46,085 bases of DNA. It comes from a bacterium. GTDB lineage: Bacteria > UBP6 > JAFGXH01. Position numbers and translations under genes: made by a program. The stretch is from the NCBI GenBank assembly GCA_027064085.1, contig JAMOQH010000080.1, positions 1 through 46,085 on the forward strand. The letters run 5' to 3'. A model generated the notes under the pieces. The model saw only the letters and a list, made by a program, of their open reading frames with translations. It did not search any database and was not told the origin of the DNA. Of the stretch, positions 1 through 8,254 are shown piece by piece. Within the stretch, counting starts at the first letter, position 1. Each line of letters begins with the position of its first letter.

Positions 1-350
1 AGGAGCATCTCCATTAGGACTCAAAATCTCTTTCGTTTCCCAACGGCGAGTTACAATATACATTTCCAACATCACTTTGTCAACATTTTTTTTCGCTTTT
101 TTCGCTTTTTTTTCATTTTTTATTCATTTCCTCGATATTTCATGCACTTATGAACAATATATTTAAACTTTATTTCCTGTATAATTACAATTGAGAATTT
201 TAGATTAAAGAAAGCTATATTTTTAAAAGCTTTTTTGTAAAGAAAATAGAAAATATTTTGTCTTTGTAATAAATATCATCAAATAAATAAACTGATTGAC
301 TTATAATTCCATCAAGTGTTAGTATATAATCCTTTAATATGGAGCTTTTA
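1..350. other. Non-coding left edge
   Basis: Apart from the outward promoter at 55-83 and its A-tract upstream region, I see no gene here. A weak hairpin with arms AAAGCT and AGCTTT followed by T residues lies near 211-237, with no obvious gene to terminate. A TATAAT at 325-330 precedes the gene at 351, but its best -35 (TTGACT, 296-301) is 23 bases away, so a promoter there is uncertain. Confidence 0.5.
55..83 (-). promoter_or_regulatory. Strong sigma-70 promoter reading out of the left edge, rRNA/tRNA-operon type
   Basis: On the minus strand a perfect -35 TTGACA (78-83) is followed after 17 bases by TATATT (55-60). Upstream, at about 85-120, lie A-tracts in phase with GCG spacers, like an UP element. 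Downstream of the -10 the sequence becomes unusually GC-rich for this window. That combination is typical of promoters for stable RNA operons, so an rRNA or tRNA operon probably begins just outside the window. The gene itself is not visible. Confidence 0.7.
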
Positions 351-773
351 ATGGCAGAATACATAATATTAGCAATAATCATTATCTTAATCATATTATC
401 ATTTATGTATTTAGTAAAGGGAATTAAATCAATCCCACTAAGTGAAGAAATTATTGTTTTTGATAATAATGCAATTCTTAATAAAAAATTATTACTAGAA
501 AACAACCTGGAAGAACTAGAGATAGATTTTCTATCTCAAAAACTAGATGATGACGAATATAAAATACTAAAAGAAAATATACTAGATTCAATAAATTCAA
601 TAAATTCAATAAATAAATCTGCTGATAATCAAGCAGGGCAGGTTTCCCCTGCCCTTATAGCAGATGGAGAAAAAGAAAAAGAAATAAAAAAAATAATTTG
701 TACAAATTGTAAAAAAGAATTAGAAATAGATAGTAAATTTTGTAAATTTTGTGGAAATAAAATCAGTCTTTAA
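351..773 (+). CDS. Small membrane-anchored zinc-ribbon protein
   Basis: A protein of 140 residues with one N-terminal membrane helix (about residues 4-24) and a short acidic helical segment resembling the SHOCT/CcmI-type 'LEELE...L..DEY..LK' pattern. A disordered linker follows, then a C-terminal zinc ribbon with CxxC pairs CTNC and CKFC. I chose the ATG at 351 because GGAG (341-344) is placed correctly for it; the upstream in-frame ATG at 339 overlaps that site. The linker holds three copies of a 9-base direct repeat (TTCAATAAA, about 587-613) and then a GC-rich perfect hairpin (635-655) translated in frame. The 3' end overlaps the convergent outer-membrane protein gene by 11 bases. Function unknown; the zinc ribbon suggests protein or nucleic acid contacts at the inner face of the membrane. 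Confidence 0.75.
   Translation: MAEYIILAIIIILIILSFMYLVKGIKSIPLSEEIIVFDNNAILNKKLLLENNLEELEIDFLSQKLDDDEYKILKENILDSINSINSINKSADNQAGQVSPALIADGEKEKEIKKIICTNCKKELEIDSKFCKFCGNKISL
635..655. repeat. GC-rich hairpin element within a coding linker
   Basis: Perfect inverted repeat: arms AGGGCAGG (635-642) and CCTGCCCT (648-655) with a 5-base loop. It lies inside the reading frame of the zinc-ribbon protein, in a disordered linker, and is far richer in G and C than its surroundings. Similar in-frame hairpins occur at 22747-22798 and 23576-23692. Confidence 0.7.
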
Positions 774-1452
774 ACTTAATAATTACCTTTTTATCATTTT
801 CATGTTCTCCTACAAGCCAATCTATATTCTTTCCAAATCTAAAAGAGATTCCAAAAACAACTTGAATATAAAATCCATTCATATCATATATATTATCAAA
901 AAACACCATATCTTGCAAGAAATTATAATCTATAGATGTTTTTAAATAGTAATCAGTGTATTTATCATAATACATCAAAAAAGCAAAGGAGAGGCCAAGT
1001 TTCGTACCAACAGCAGTAATATTCTTTACTATATCATCTCTAGAAAATTTAGTATATTGAATAATACCACCAAAATTTAGAGAAATTGAATTGTAGAAAA
1101 AATCGGTATAATAATTTTTTGAAAATTTATTCTTTATAAATCGAATTGCAAGCATAGGTCTGATATTTATAGACAGCCCAATATTATCTCCTAAAAAGAA
1201 GTCCTTACTATTGTTTACAAATAAATAATTAGTTAAAGATAAACCAAAAGAATCTACAACGATAAATTCTGAATCAAAAACCAAAGTAGGCAAGATGGTA
1301 TTAACTTTGCTTAAATACTTACCCCCTACTCCACCAGAAATACCAAAGTGGTATGCATTATCTAATATAGGATAATTATTGTTTGAATATAAAAAACTTG
1401 AATATAATATTAAAAAAGGAAATAGTATAACTACTTTAAACTTTTGGCACAT
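763..1452 (-). CDS. Predicted outer-membrane beta-barrel protein
   Basis: A 229-residue protein with an N-terminal signal sequence (hydrophobic core about residues 8-22) followed by alternating, aromatic-rich strands typical of small outer-membrane barrels. There is no recognisable enzymatic motif. The gene overlaps the end of the SUMF1-domain lipoprotein gene by 22 bases, so the two are translationally linked and probably the last members of the dnaA-led block. It ends 11 bases inside the convergent zinc-ribbon gene, with no terminator between them. I do not recognise the specific family; an envelope role is inferred from the export signal and strand pattern only. Confidence 0.6.
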   Translation of the reverse strand: MCQKFKVVILFPFLILYSSFLYSNNNYPILDNAYHFGISGGVGGKYLSKVNTILPTLVFDSEFIVVDSFGLSLTNYLFVNNSKDFFLGDNIGLSINIRPMLAIRFIKNKFSKNYYTDFFYNSISLNFGGIIQYTKFSRDDIVKNITAVGTKLGLSFAFLMYYDKYTDYYLKTSIDYNFLQDMVFFDNIYDMNGFYIQVVFGISFRFGKNIDWLVGEHENDKKVIIKFKD

Positions 1453-2213
1453 CTAAAACCTGTTCCAATAGTCCTTTGATAAGACCTTTCCCATCTTCTT
1501 GAGTATGCAACAACATATTTAGATGAGCTCCCAAAACAGCCACCTTTTATTGTTTTATATCTAACATTTGCAGTATCAGGTTTATTAAAATATCTTACCT
1601 TATAATCTGAATCTACCCATTCCCAAGCATTACCAACCATGTTATAAACACCATAATAAGATTTAAACTTAGAATTAGAATCTACGCTTTTAGTGTATTT
1701 AAATTTATTATCTTTGATACAATCTTTTCCCCAAGAACCACCATAAACAGCCTTATCACATGTTATTAAGTTGTTACCCCAAGGATAAATATTACCATTA
1801 GGGCCTCTTGCAGCCTTTTCCCACTCCTCTTCAGTAGGTAATCTCTTACCTAACCATTTACAATATGCTGTAGCATCATCAAAGGACACCCCCACAACAG
1901 GTTGCATTGCTGAATTTAATTCTTTAACACCGTAAAACTCAGGTCTTTTACATACTTTTGCTTTAAAACAAGTATTATAATTTTTATTAGATACTTCATA
2001 TTTATCTATATAAAAAGAATTAACATCTATAACTTTCTTTTTATGCCCCTTTTCAAACCATTTATCATTACCAATTATTGCCTTACCCTTAGATATTAAG
2101 ATCATATCCTCAAGACTATCTTTTTTTAAGTTTTTATTTATTATATCAAGTTTATAGTCAGATTGACATGAACTCACGATAAATATTATAAAAAATGATA
2201 TAAAGTATCTCAT
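1431..2213 (-). CDS. SUMF1/FGE-domain lipoprotein
   Basis: A 260-residue lipoprotein: the signal peptide ends in the lipobox VSSC with the lipidated Cys at residue 16. The rest is a formylglycine-generating-enzyme (SUMF1/EgtB/PvdO) fold, shown by RLPTEEEWEKAARG, YPWGN, NMVGNAWEWV and a closing GTGFRCAKS. The two catalytic Cys of true FGE, expected just after the 'KGG' strand, are absent (residues there are Ser and Val), so sulfatase activation is unlikely. Family relatives in Deltaproteobacteria are often secreted lipoproteins of unknown role. It starts 3 bases after the zinc-ribbon/TPR gene and is probably co-transcribed with it. The ribosome site is weak (AAGGA is rather distant), consistent with coupling to the gene before. 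Confidence 0.8.
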   Translation of the reverse strand: MRYFISFFIIFIVSSCQSDYKLDIINKNLKKDSLEDMILISKGKAIIGNDKWFEKGHKKKVIDVNSFYIDKYEVSNKNYNTCFKAKVCKRPEFYGVKELNSAMQPVVGVSFDDATAYCKWLGKRLPTEEEWEKAARGPNGNIYPWGNNLITCDKAVYGGSWGKDCIKDNKFKYTKSVDSNSKFKSYYGVYNMVGNAWEWVDSDYKVRYFNKPDTANVRYKTIKGGCFGSSSKYVVAYSRRWERSYQRTIGTGFRCAKSLK

Positions 2214-2216
2214 AAC

Positions 2217-3965
2217 TTATTTTAATAATTCCTTAATTAACTTTTTATTTACAAAGGTATTTTCTTTTTTAGCAACAAGAGCTTTGTAAGCTCTTATAAA
2301 TTTTGAAGCATATTTTTTAGTATCTTTATCTTTTTTTAGAATACCAAAAAGAACTCCATAAGCCTCAGCTTCTTTGGGAAAATTATAGGCAAGAGTTAGG
2401 TACATCTCTTTAGCAATTTTCACTTTTTTAGCCTTAACAGCCAATCTTGCTTTTTTATAATATCCTCTTTTTTCCTTTGAAGAAATCTTATGAATCTCTT
2501 TCTTAACTTCCTTCTTAGCTTCTTCCTTCTTAGCTTCTTCTTTCTTAACTTCTTCTTTCTTAACTTCTTCTTTCTTAACTTCTTCCTTCTTAACTTCTTT
2601 CTTAACTTCTTCTTTCTTAACTTCTTCCTTCTTAACTTCTTTCTTAACTTCTTCTTTCTTAACTTCTTCCTTTTTTATTTTTTTTATTTTTACTCTTGTT
2701 GTAGCTTCTTCAATTTCAGTATGATTTATTTTTATTATTTTAGGCTTCGGAGTAATAGCATCTAAAAATGAAATATTAACAACATTTGATAAGTGTAAAA
2801 TATAAACCACTAACAAAACAATTAAAACACCTAAAATCATAACAATGGGCATTAAGTTTGCTTTTTTAGGCAATTCTCTTTTTTCCAAGATATCTGAAGC
2901 AGAAACAACATCCACCTCTTCGTCTTTTGCTTTTTTAATAATTTCCTCAACATCCTTAAACAATTGATGATTCAATATTGGAGAAAATTCAATATCATCA
3001 AGGGAATATAAAACACCTTTTAAAGAAGATTTTGCTTTTAACCATTGAATGAGGTCCTTTTCTATTTGAAATTCAATACTCGGTCCATTTTCAAGCTTTA
3101 CAAATATTTTAGAATTCTCATTATTTTCATTTTTTACATTTGAACTATTTTCTGTTCCAATAAAATCACTATCATTTAAACCATCTTTTAATTTTTCTTT
3201 TAATTCTTCCATTTGCAAATTAGAGATTTCCTGTGTCTCTCCATCATCATTATTGATTTTAGGAACTTTAGTATTAGAAGAAGTATCTTGTTTGAATAGA
3301 TTTTCTTTATTAATTTCTTCTTTTTTTAATCTTTTTTCTTCTTCTTGCTTCCTCTCCATTTCTTCAATATCAAGTGTTGGTTCATCATCTAGTTTTAAAC
3401 TAGAAGTATCTTTAACTTTTTCATCTAATACCTCCTTTTCATGTTTACTTTTAGAATCTGAAGTTAAATCGTTAAATAAGTTATCTAAATCGTCATCAAT
3501 ACTATCTTTTTTAACTGGTTTATCAATATTTTCTAGTTTTTTAGAATTTTCATCTTGAGTATTCAAAGAAGTTTTCTTCTTGTCATCATTAGATATCTCT
3601 TCTTCAAAATCATCAAAAACTTCATCAAAAGAAGGACCACTTTTGTGTTTATCTGATAAAAAGCTAGGAGATATCCCAGATTTACTACTACTCTCAGCAT
3701 CTAAAGCCGTATCATTTAGCTCTTTATTTAAATTTTCATGAAATGACTCTGGTGCTAAAATCGTTGGTCTTTCATCAAAATCAGAAAAAGGAGCTGATAA
3801 ACTCTCGTTATTTTCTGGCTCCGAAGAGATATCAGTTTTTACATTATCTCTTGTAACAAAAATCATATTTTCACATTTTGCACATTTTAACTGAGCTCCT
3901 TGATCAGGAATAACATCTTCTTTAATATCATACTTTGTATTACAATTTTTACAAACAACTATCAT
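2217..3965 (-). CDS. Zinc-ribbon / transmembrane / TPR-like protein with KKEEV repeats
   Basis: 582 residues. It begins with an MJ0042-type zinc ribbon (C5, C8, C28, C31), then a long acidic disordered region (about 45-280) and a small globular segment (about 285-345). A single membrane helix follows (about 371-393), then a lysine/glutamate repeat tract built on KKEEV (about 425-490) and a C-terminal TPR-like helical domain. The layout (cytoplasmic zinc ribbon, one TM, rigid charged spacer, periplasmic helical domain) is common in Myxococcota-type proteins, some linked to motility or polar assembly, but no function can be assigned. AGGAG precedes the ATG. It follows dnaN by 79 bases in the same direction. 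Confidence 0.75.
   Translation of the reverse strand: MIVVCKNCNTKYDIKEDVIPDQGAQLKCAKCENMIFVTRDNVKTDISSEPENNESLSAPFSDFDERPTILAPESFHENLNKELNDTALDAESSSKSGISPSFLSDKHKSGPSFDEVFDDFEEEISNDDKKKTSLNTQDENSKKLENIDKPVKKDSIDDDLDNLFNDLTSDSKSKHEKEVLDEKVKDTSSLKLDDEPTLDIEEMERKQEEEKRLKKEEINKENLFKQDTSSNTKVPKINNDDGETQEISNLQMEELKEKLKDGLNDSDFIGTENSSNVKNENNENSKIFVKLENGPSIEFQIEKDLIQWLKAKSSLKGVLYSLDDIEFSPILNHQLFKDVEEIIKKAKDEEVDVVSASDILEKRELPKKANLMPIVMILGVLIVLLVVYILHLSNVVNISFLDAITPKPKIIKINHTEIEEATTRVKIKKIKKEEVKKEEVKKEVKKEEVKKEEVKKEVKKEEVKKEEVKKEEVKKEEAKKEEAKKEVKKEIHKISSKEKRGYYKKARLAVKAKKVKIAKEMYLTLAYNFPKEAEAYGVLFGILKKDKDTKKYASKFIRAYKALVAKKENTFVNKKLIKELLK
2498..2680. repeat. Tandem repeat encoding the KKEEV tract
   Basis: Imperfect tandem units of 15 bases, with some of 12, made of TTCTTCTTTCTTAAC-like sequence on the plus strand. 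They encode KKEEV/KKEV on the minus strand. Nearly identical neighbouring units suggest recent slippage expansion, so length probably varies between strains. Confidence 0.8.
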
Positions 3966-4044
3966 CTTAAGCTCCTACGCAACAATCTTAGAAGTAACAT
4001 TTTTAAATATAAAAAATCAAATTTAACATTATAATAAGTTATTA

Positions 4045-5202
4045 TTAGTCAATATCCATAGGCATTAATATATAAAAATAGTTCCTATCCTCTTTTCTTT
4101 CAGTATTTTCAATATGTCTATAAATCATAACTACATTTTCTTCTGATAACAAATCAAGTACAACAAACTCAGAATCAATCATTGAAACCATATCATTTAA
4201 ATACCTATTCGATAAACCAATAGTCATAGACTTTGCATCATAAGAACACTCAATCTCACCACTAAACTTAGAAGAATCATCATTCGATTCTATTTTTAAT
4301 TTATTTTGAGAAATAGATAATTTAACCAAAGGTGTTTCTTTTGAAATTGCAGGACTTGCTTTTTTTAATAATTCTTGAAATAATTTTTTATTAACAATAA
4401 CTTGATTTGCTTTATCTCTAAAAATTGACTCATATGCAATATAATCAGAACCCAGCAACCTTAACCAAACTTCTGTTTTTACATTTTCATCTCTATTTTT
4501 AAGATGAATAGAAACAGTGTTTTCTTGTATAGTCATTTTTATATTAGAGTTTAAGTCCTCTATTTCTAAAATTTTTCTAAGACGAGCTAAATCATCTTTT
4601 GCAATCAAAACACCTTCTGAAAGAAAATTAGATAAATCTTCTTCTTGTTCAACTTCAGAGTAAGCTAACTGAAAGCTATCTGTCCCAACCATCATTATTT
4701 TGTTATCTTTATATTTTAAATATCCAGCTCTAAGCTTATTTTTTGTATTATCAGAAGATATAGAAAACCAAACTTTTTTTATTAAAAATAAAAACTTACC
4801 AACATTTATTTCAAATGATTTACCTGTTACCTCTGGATGCTCAATATACTCAAAAACACTTGATGATGGAACTTTATATTCGAATTTTCCAGATTTAATT
4901 ATTAAAGTCCCTTTTTCATTTAATTCTAAATCAACAATATCTCCATCTAGTAATCTTAATATTGAATCAAGTTTCTTAGCTTTAACTAAAAATGCTTTTG
5001 CATTCTCCATAATTTCAAAATTCATGTAAGAAACAACACCAGTGTGTGCATTTCCATCTGTTGCTGTAACTGCAATTTGTTTATCATTTACAACATCAAT
5101 TAAAAAATTATTGAATGTTTCGGATATGGCATTATCATCAATAAAGCCAATTGATTTAGATATTATTTTTTGAAAAACCTTTCTATTTAGTTGTAACTTC
5201 AT
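4045..5202 (-). CDS. dnaN: DNA polymerase III beta sliding clamp
   Basis: 385 residues, the usual size for a bacterial beta clamp of three repeated domains. The N-terminal strand-helix-strand pattern, the central 'VGTDSFQLAYSEVE' segment and the ending 'ENVVMIYRHIE...YYILMPMD'-like clamp C-terminus are typical of DnaN. It forms the ring that tethers the replicative polymerase to DNA. GAGG precedes the ATG at a good distance, and the start is 9 bases after dnaA, so the two form an operon. The usual next genes, recF and gyrB, do not follow. Confidence 0.95.
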   Translation of the reverse strand: MKLQLNRKVFQKIISKSIGFIDDNAISETFNNFLIDVVNDKQIAVTATDGNAHTGVVSYMNFEIMENAKAFLVKAKKLDSILRLLDGDIVDLELNEKGTLIIKSGKFEYKVPSSSVFEYIEHPEVTGKSFEINVGKFLFLIKKVWFSISSDNTKNKLRAGYLKYKDNKIMMVGTDSFQLAYSEVEQEEDLSNFLSEGVLIAKDDLARLRKILEIEDLNSNIKMTIQENTVSIHLKNRDENVKTEVWLRLLGSDYIAYESIFRDKANQVIVNKKLFQELLKKASPAISKETPLVKLSISQNKLKIESNDDSSKFSGEIECSYDAKSMTIGLSNRYLNDMVSMIDSEFVVLDLLSEENVVMIYRHIENTERKEDRNYFYILMPMDID

Positions 5203-5211
5203 AACTTACCT

Positions 5212-6624
5212 CTATTCCGTTAATAATCTTGTTAATTCTTTAACATCTTTTGATATTTTAATATCTTCCTCTATTAGTTTTGTTACTTTATTAATACTGT
5301 TTACAACAGTAGAATGATCTCTTCCAAATCCTTTACCTATACTCTCAAGAGTTTCTTTAGTTATTTTTTTCGCAATATACATAGCAATTTGCCTTGCTGT
5401 AGTTATTGCTTTTTGTCTTTTTTTAGAGACTAAATCTTCAATAGGTATATCATAAAAATTAGCCACCCTTTTCTTTATGAAATCTATAGATAACTGTTTT
5501 TGATTTAACTTATTATATTTTCTAAGAATATCTTCCACAGTATCAAGAGTTATTTTCTTTTTAAGTAAAACATAAAGTTTTAATTTCCTTAAAATACCCT
5601 CTATTTCTCTAATATTTGACTTTAAATTAAATGCTAAAAAAGAAATAATATCTTCAGATAAATAAATACCATATCTTTTAGCTTTATCTTTTATTATGCT
5701 TATTCTTGTATTTAAATTCGGAGGATCTACAGCAACAATCAGCCCCCATTCAAATCTTGATCTAAGCCTGTCTTCAATATCAGGAATTTCGTTTGGATAA
5801 CGATCTGATGTCATTACAATTTGTTTTTCAGCATCTATTAGGTGATTGAAAATATGAAAGAACTGTGTTTGAGTTTTTTTCCACCTTGACAAAAACTGAA
5901 TATCATCAATTAATAAAATATCACAATTTTTTCTAAACTTATTAACAAGTTGTTGTAACCTATTGTTTTTAGCAGCTTGAGTATACTCACTCATAAATTC
6001 TTCTGATGTTAAGTTCAGTATAGTCATATTTGATTTTGTTATTCTTAATTCATTACCTATAGCATGTAATAAATGAGTTTTACCTAAACCAACTCCTCCA
6101 TATATAAACAAAGGGTTAAAACTTGGCTCTCCTGGATTTTCAGCAACAGATTTTGTTGAATAAAATGCTAATTCGTTAGAGTCACCAGTAATGTATGTAT
6201 CAAAAGTATATTCAGGGTTAAGTGAATGATTTTCAAAACCAGATTTTCTATAATCTTCATTACTTGTTCTTTTATCCTTATAGCTAATATTTTCTGAATA
6301 TGCCTCTTCTTTAAGAGTATTTACAGAATCTATTTCTACATTTTCTGTGTTTTGCTTTTCAGTATTTTTAAGGCTAGAAATCATTAAATACATTTCATAA
6401 TCTTTTCGAGTGATCTGTTTAATTATTTTTAAAATACGACTATCGAACCTATTATCGCTTAACCATTGCTTACTTCTTTCATCAGGAGCATAAACCTTTA
6501 AGGTGAGTTCCTCTTCATTTAAGCTATAATTTAATTCATAAAATCTATTATCATAAACATCATCACCTAGATTTTTCCTTAGTTTTTCTTTTAATTCCTG
6601 AATAATCGATGACATATATACCAT
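5212..6624 (-). CDS. dnaA: Chromosomal replication initiator DnaA
   Basis: 470 residues. Domain I is at the N-terminus, followed by a variable linker (about 90-135). The AAA+ domain carries Walker A GGVGLGKTHL (about 176-185) and Walker B ILLIDDIQFL (about 233-242). Domain IV ends with the DnaA signature GRDHSTVV (about 433), which reads the DnaA box. It melts the origin and loads the helicase. Two in-frame ATGs (6624 and three codons later) are possible and neither has a clear ribosome site. It is read from the promoter at 6642-6669 and followed by dnaN. Confidence 0.97.
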   Translation of the reverse strand: MVYMSSIIQELKEKLRKNLGDDVYDNRFYELNYSLNEEELTLKVYAPDERSKQWLSDNRFDSRILKIIKQITRKDYEMYLMISSLKNTEKQNTENVEIDSVNTLKEEAYSENISYKDKRTSNEDYRKSGFENHSLNPEYTFDTYITGDSNELAFYSTKSVAENPGEPSFNPLFIYGGVGLGKTHLLHAIGNELRITKSNMTILNLTSEEFMSEYTQAAKNNRLQQLVNKFRKNCDILLIDDIQFLSRWKKTQTQFFHIFNHLIDAEKQIVMTSDRYPNEIPDIEDRLRSRFEWGLIVAVDPPNLNTRISIIKDKAKRYGIYLSEDIISFLAFNLKSNIREIEGILRKLKLYVLLKKKITLDTVEDILRKYNKLNQKQLSIDFIKKRVANFYDIPIEDLVSKKRQKAITTARQIAMYIAKKITKETLESIGKGFGRDHSTVVNSINKVTKLIEEDIKISKDVKELTRLLTE

Positions 6625-6641
6625 TAACCAATAATAAACTT

Positions 6642-6669
6642 ATTATACTCTTTTTTAGCCCTTTGTAAA
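6642..6669 (-). promoter_or_regulatory. dnaA promoter
   Basis: Minus-strand -35 TTTACA (6664-6669) and a perfect -10 TATAAT (6642-6647), 16 bases apart, ending 17 bases upstream of the dnaA start. No DnaA boxes of the TTATNCACA type were seen between dnaA and the divergent PAP2 gene, so autoregulation through boxes is not evident. Confidence 0.65.
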
Positions 6670-6681
6670 GTTTTTTTTAAC

Positions 6682-6710
6682 TTGAAAACATAGTTATTTT
6701 ATGTTATTTT
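6682..6710 (+). promoter_or_regulatory. Candidate promoter for the PAP2 gene
   Basis: TTGAAA (6682-6687), 17 bases, then TATTTT (6705-6710), followed by AGGAG (6721-6725) and the ATG at 6731. The -10 is imperfect. Its position, divergent from the dnaA promoter, makes sense. Confidence 0.4.
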
Positions 6711-6730
6711 TCCTTAACATAGGAGTTTAT

Positions 6731-7489
6731 ATGATTTCCAAAAATATAATAAAATCATTTTTTATAACATTATATTACAAACACTTATATGCGTATTCAA
6801 GAAAATATTATTTTTTATCTGTAATATCAGGATTTATCTTATGGCAGTTTGCAATAAGATATATGTTTCAAGGTGGTTCTTTTGCAGAATCAATTCCATA
6901 TACACCATCTGCACATGATTTACTACTAGACTATTTACCAACAATAGACATGAACTGGATTTCAACCTACGGTATAGAATGGGCAATAAAATTCAGCTAT
7001 ATTTACACTCTAGTTTTTTTACCCAAAAGAATTCCTTTCATGATAAAGGCATTTGCTATGTTTAAAGTTTTTAGAGGTAGTTTCATTGTACTATTACATG
7101 TTGGTCATCCCTTTGGAATGATTCCTGATGGGTTTGCCAATGTACTAGGGGGCACACATTACTTAACAAAGGACTTGTTTTTTTCAGGCCATACAGGTTA
7201 CACATTTTTAGCTGTTTTTATTTTTTGGGACATAAAATTTTTAAGATATTTATTTATTATTTCAGCAGTATTAATAGGCTCGACAACACTCTTTATGCAT
7301 GACCACTACACAATTGATGTATTGGCCGCATTTCCAATAACATTTACTGCATTTATAGTTACCAAAGAGTTATTTAAATCTGACTGGTTAGCTTACAAAG
7401 AACCTGGATATCAAGAAAAAGAACCAGGATTTTTATCCTTAACGCCCTATCCCGATAAAAATAATAAATTTGATAGAAATATGATATAA
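6731..7489 (+). CDS. PAP2-superfamily membrane protein, sphingomyelin-synthase-like
   Basis: A 252-residue protein with about six membrane helices. Two motifs match the PAP2_C/sphingomyelin synthase class: S152-G-H-T155 preceded by KDLFF, and HDHYTIDV at 190-197 with the expected His192 and Asp196. Together with His154 these form the lipid phosphatase/phosphotransferase triad. Members move phosphorylated headgroups between lipids or remove a phosphate from a lipid at the membrane; the substrate here is unknown. I chose the ATG at 6731 because AGGAG sits just before it; the in-frame ATG at 6701 overlaps the probable promoter. Uridine kinase follows 35 bases later. Confidence 0.75.
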   Translation: MISKNIIKSFFITLYYKHLYAYSRKYYFLSVISGFILWQFAIRYMFQGGSFAESIPYTPSAHDLLLDYLPTIDMNWISTYGIEWAIKFSYIYTLVFLPKRIPFMIKAFAMFKVFRGSFIVLLHVGHPFGMIPDGFANVLGGTHYLTKDLFFSGHTGYTFLAVFIFWDIKFLRYLFIISAVLIGSTTLFMHDHYTIDVLAAFPITFTAFIVTKELFKSDWLAYKEPGYQEKEPGFLSLTPYPDKNNKFDRNMI

Positions 7490-7524
7490 GTTAAATGTGT
7501 AATTAATCTTTAGGAGATAATAAA

Positions 7525-8160
7525 ATGAACAAGCCACTAATAATAGGAATCGCAGGAGGAAGTGGAAGTGGAAAATCAACTGTTGCTCATAAAATACTTG
7601 ATAAAATAATGGGATATTCCATCGCTGCACTAGACCAAGATTCATATTATAAACATTATCCTGATTTAACATTTGAAGAACGCCAAAGAATTAATTTTGA
7701 CCACCCCGATGCCTTTGATATGGAATTAATGATTTCTCACTTAGATTCTTTAATGAATAACCAAGAAATTGAAAAGCCTGTATATGATTTTACTATCTAT
7801 AATCGTTCTAAAGAAACCATTAAAACTTTACCAGCCAAATTAATTATGATTGAAGGAATTTTAATATTTGAAAATAAGGCTCTAAGAGAAAGAATGGATA
7901 TTAAAGTTTTTGTTGATACAGATGATGATATTCGTTTTATTAGAAGAATGATGCGGGATGTAAAAGAAAGAGGAAGAGATATAGACAATATAGTAAATCA
8001 ATACACTAAACAAGTTAGACCTATGCACTTAACTTTTGTAGAGCCTTCAAAAAGATATGCAGATGTTATTATTCCTAAAGGTGGACATAATGATGTTGCA
8101 ATTAACATGGTTATTTCAGATATTTTTTATAAATTAGATAAAAAGTATAGACAACTTTAA
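7525..8160 (+). CDS. udk: Uridine kinase
   Basis: 211 residues, the usual length. The P-loop GGSGSGKST is at 11-19, with 'AALDQDSYYK' and 'INFDHPDAFD' following as in Udk, and the lid region contains R-R-x-x-R. It phosphorylates uridine and cytidine to UMP and CMP in pyrimidine salvage. AGGAG precedes the ATG. A Rho-independent terminator candidate follows. A nucleoside transporter gene lies about 6 kb away and could supply the substrate, though it is not in the same operon. Confidence 0.95.
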   Translation: MNKPLIIGIAGGSGSGKSTVAHKILDKIMGYSIAALDQDSYYKHYPDLTFEERQRINFDHPDAFDMELMISHLDSLMNNQEIEKPVYDFTIYNRSKETIKTLPAKLIMIEGILIFENKALRERMDIKVFVDTDDDIRFIRRMMRDVKERGRDIDNIVNQYTKQVRPMHLTFVEPSKRYADVIIPKGGHNDVAINMVISDIFYKLDKKYRQL

Positions 8161-8204
8161 GATTTTATTACTTGCCGTTTCAACCACCAAAGGTGTTTTA
8201 CACG

Positions 8205-8233
8205 GAAAAAAGCAAAGCTAAGCTTTCTTTTTT
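8205..8233 (+). terminator. Candidate Rho-independent terminator after udk
   Basis: A-tract plus AGC (206-213 of the 8 kb region), then GCTTTCTTTTTT (8222-8233), with an inner AAAGCT/AGCTTT palindrome, ending in a T-run. It lies 45 bases after the udk stop. The core resembles the AAGGCAAAGCC hairpin at 23609-23692, which may or may not be meaningful. Confidence 0.55.
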
Positions 8234-8254
8234 AATATTTTAAAGGATAATAAT

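Noticed and set aside
215-505. 96-codon ORF on the minus strand near the left edge
   Set aside because: Mostly antisense to the zinc-ribbon gene, with no ribosome site or domain.
1431-2213. True formylglycine-generating enzyme that would activate the sulfatase-fold gene at 33388
   Set aside because: The catalytic Cys are missing and the sulfatase-fold protein has no formylglycine site.
2490-2765. Phe/Leu-rich ORF on the plus strand opposite the KKEEV tract
   Set aside because: A direct antisense product of the Lys/Glu repeats.
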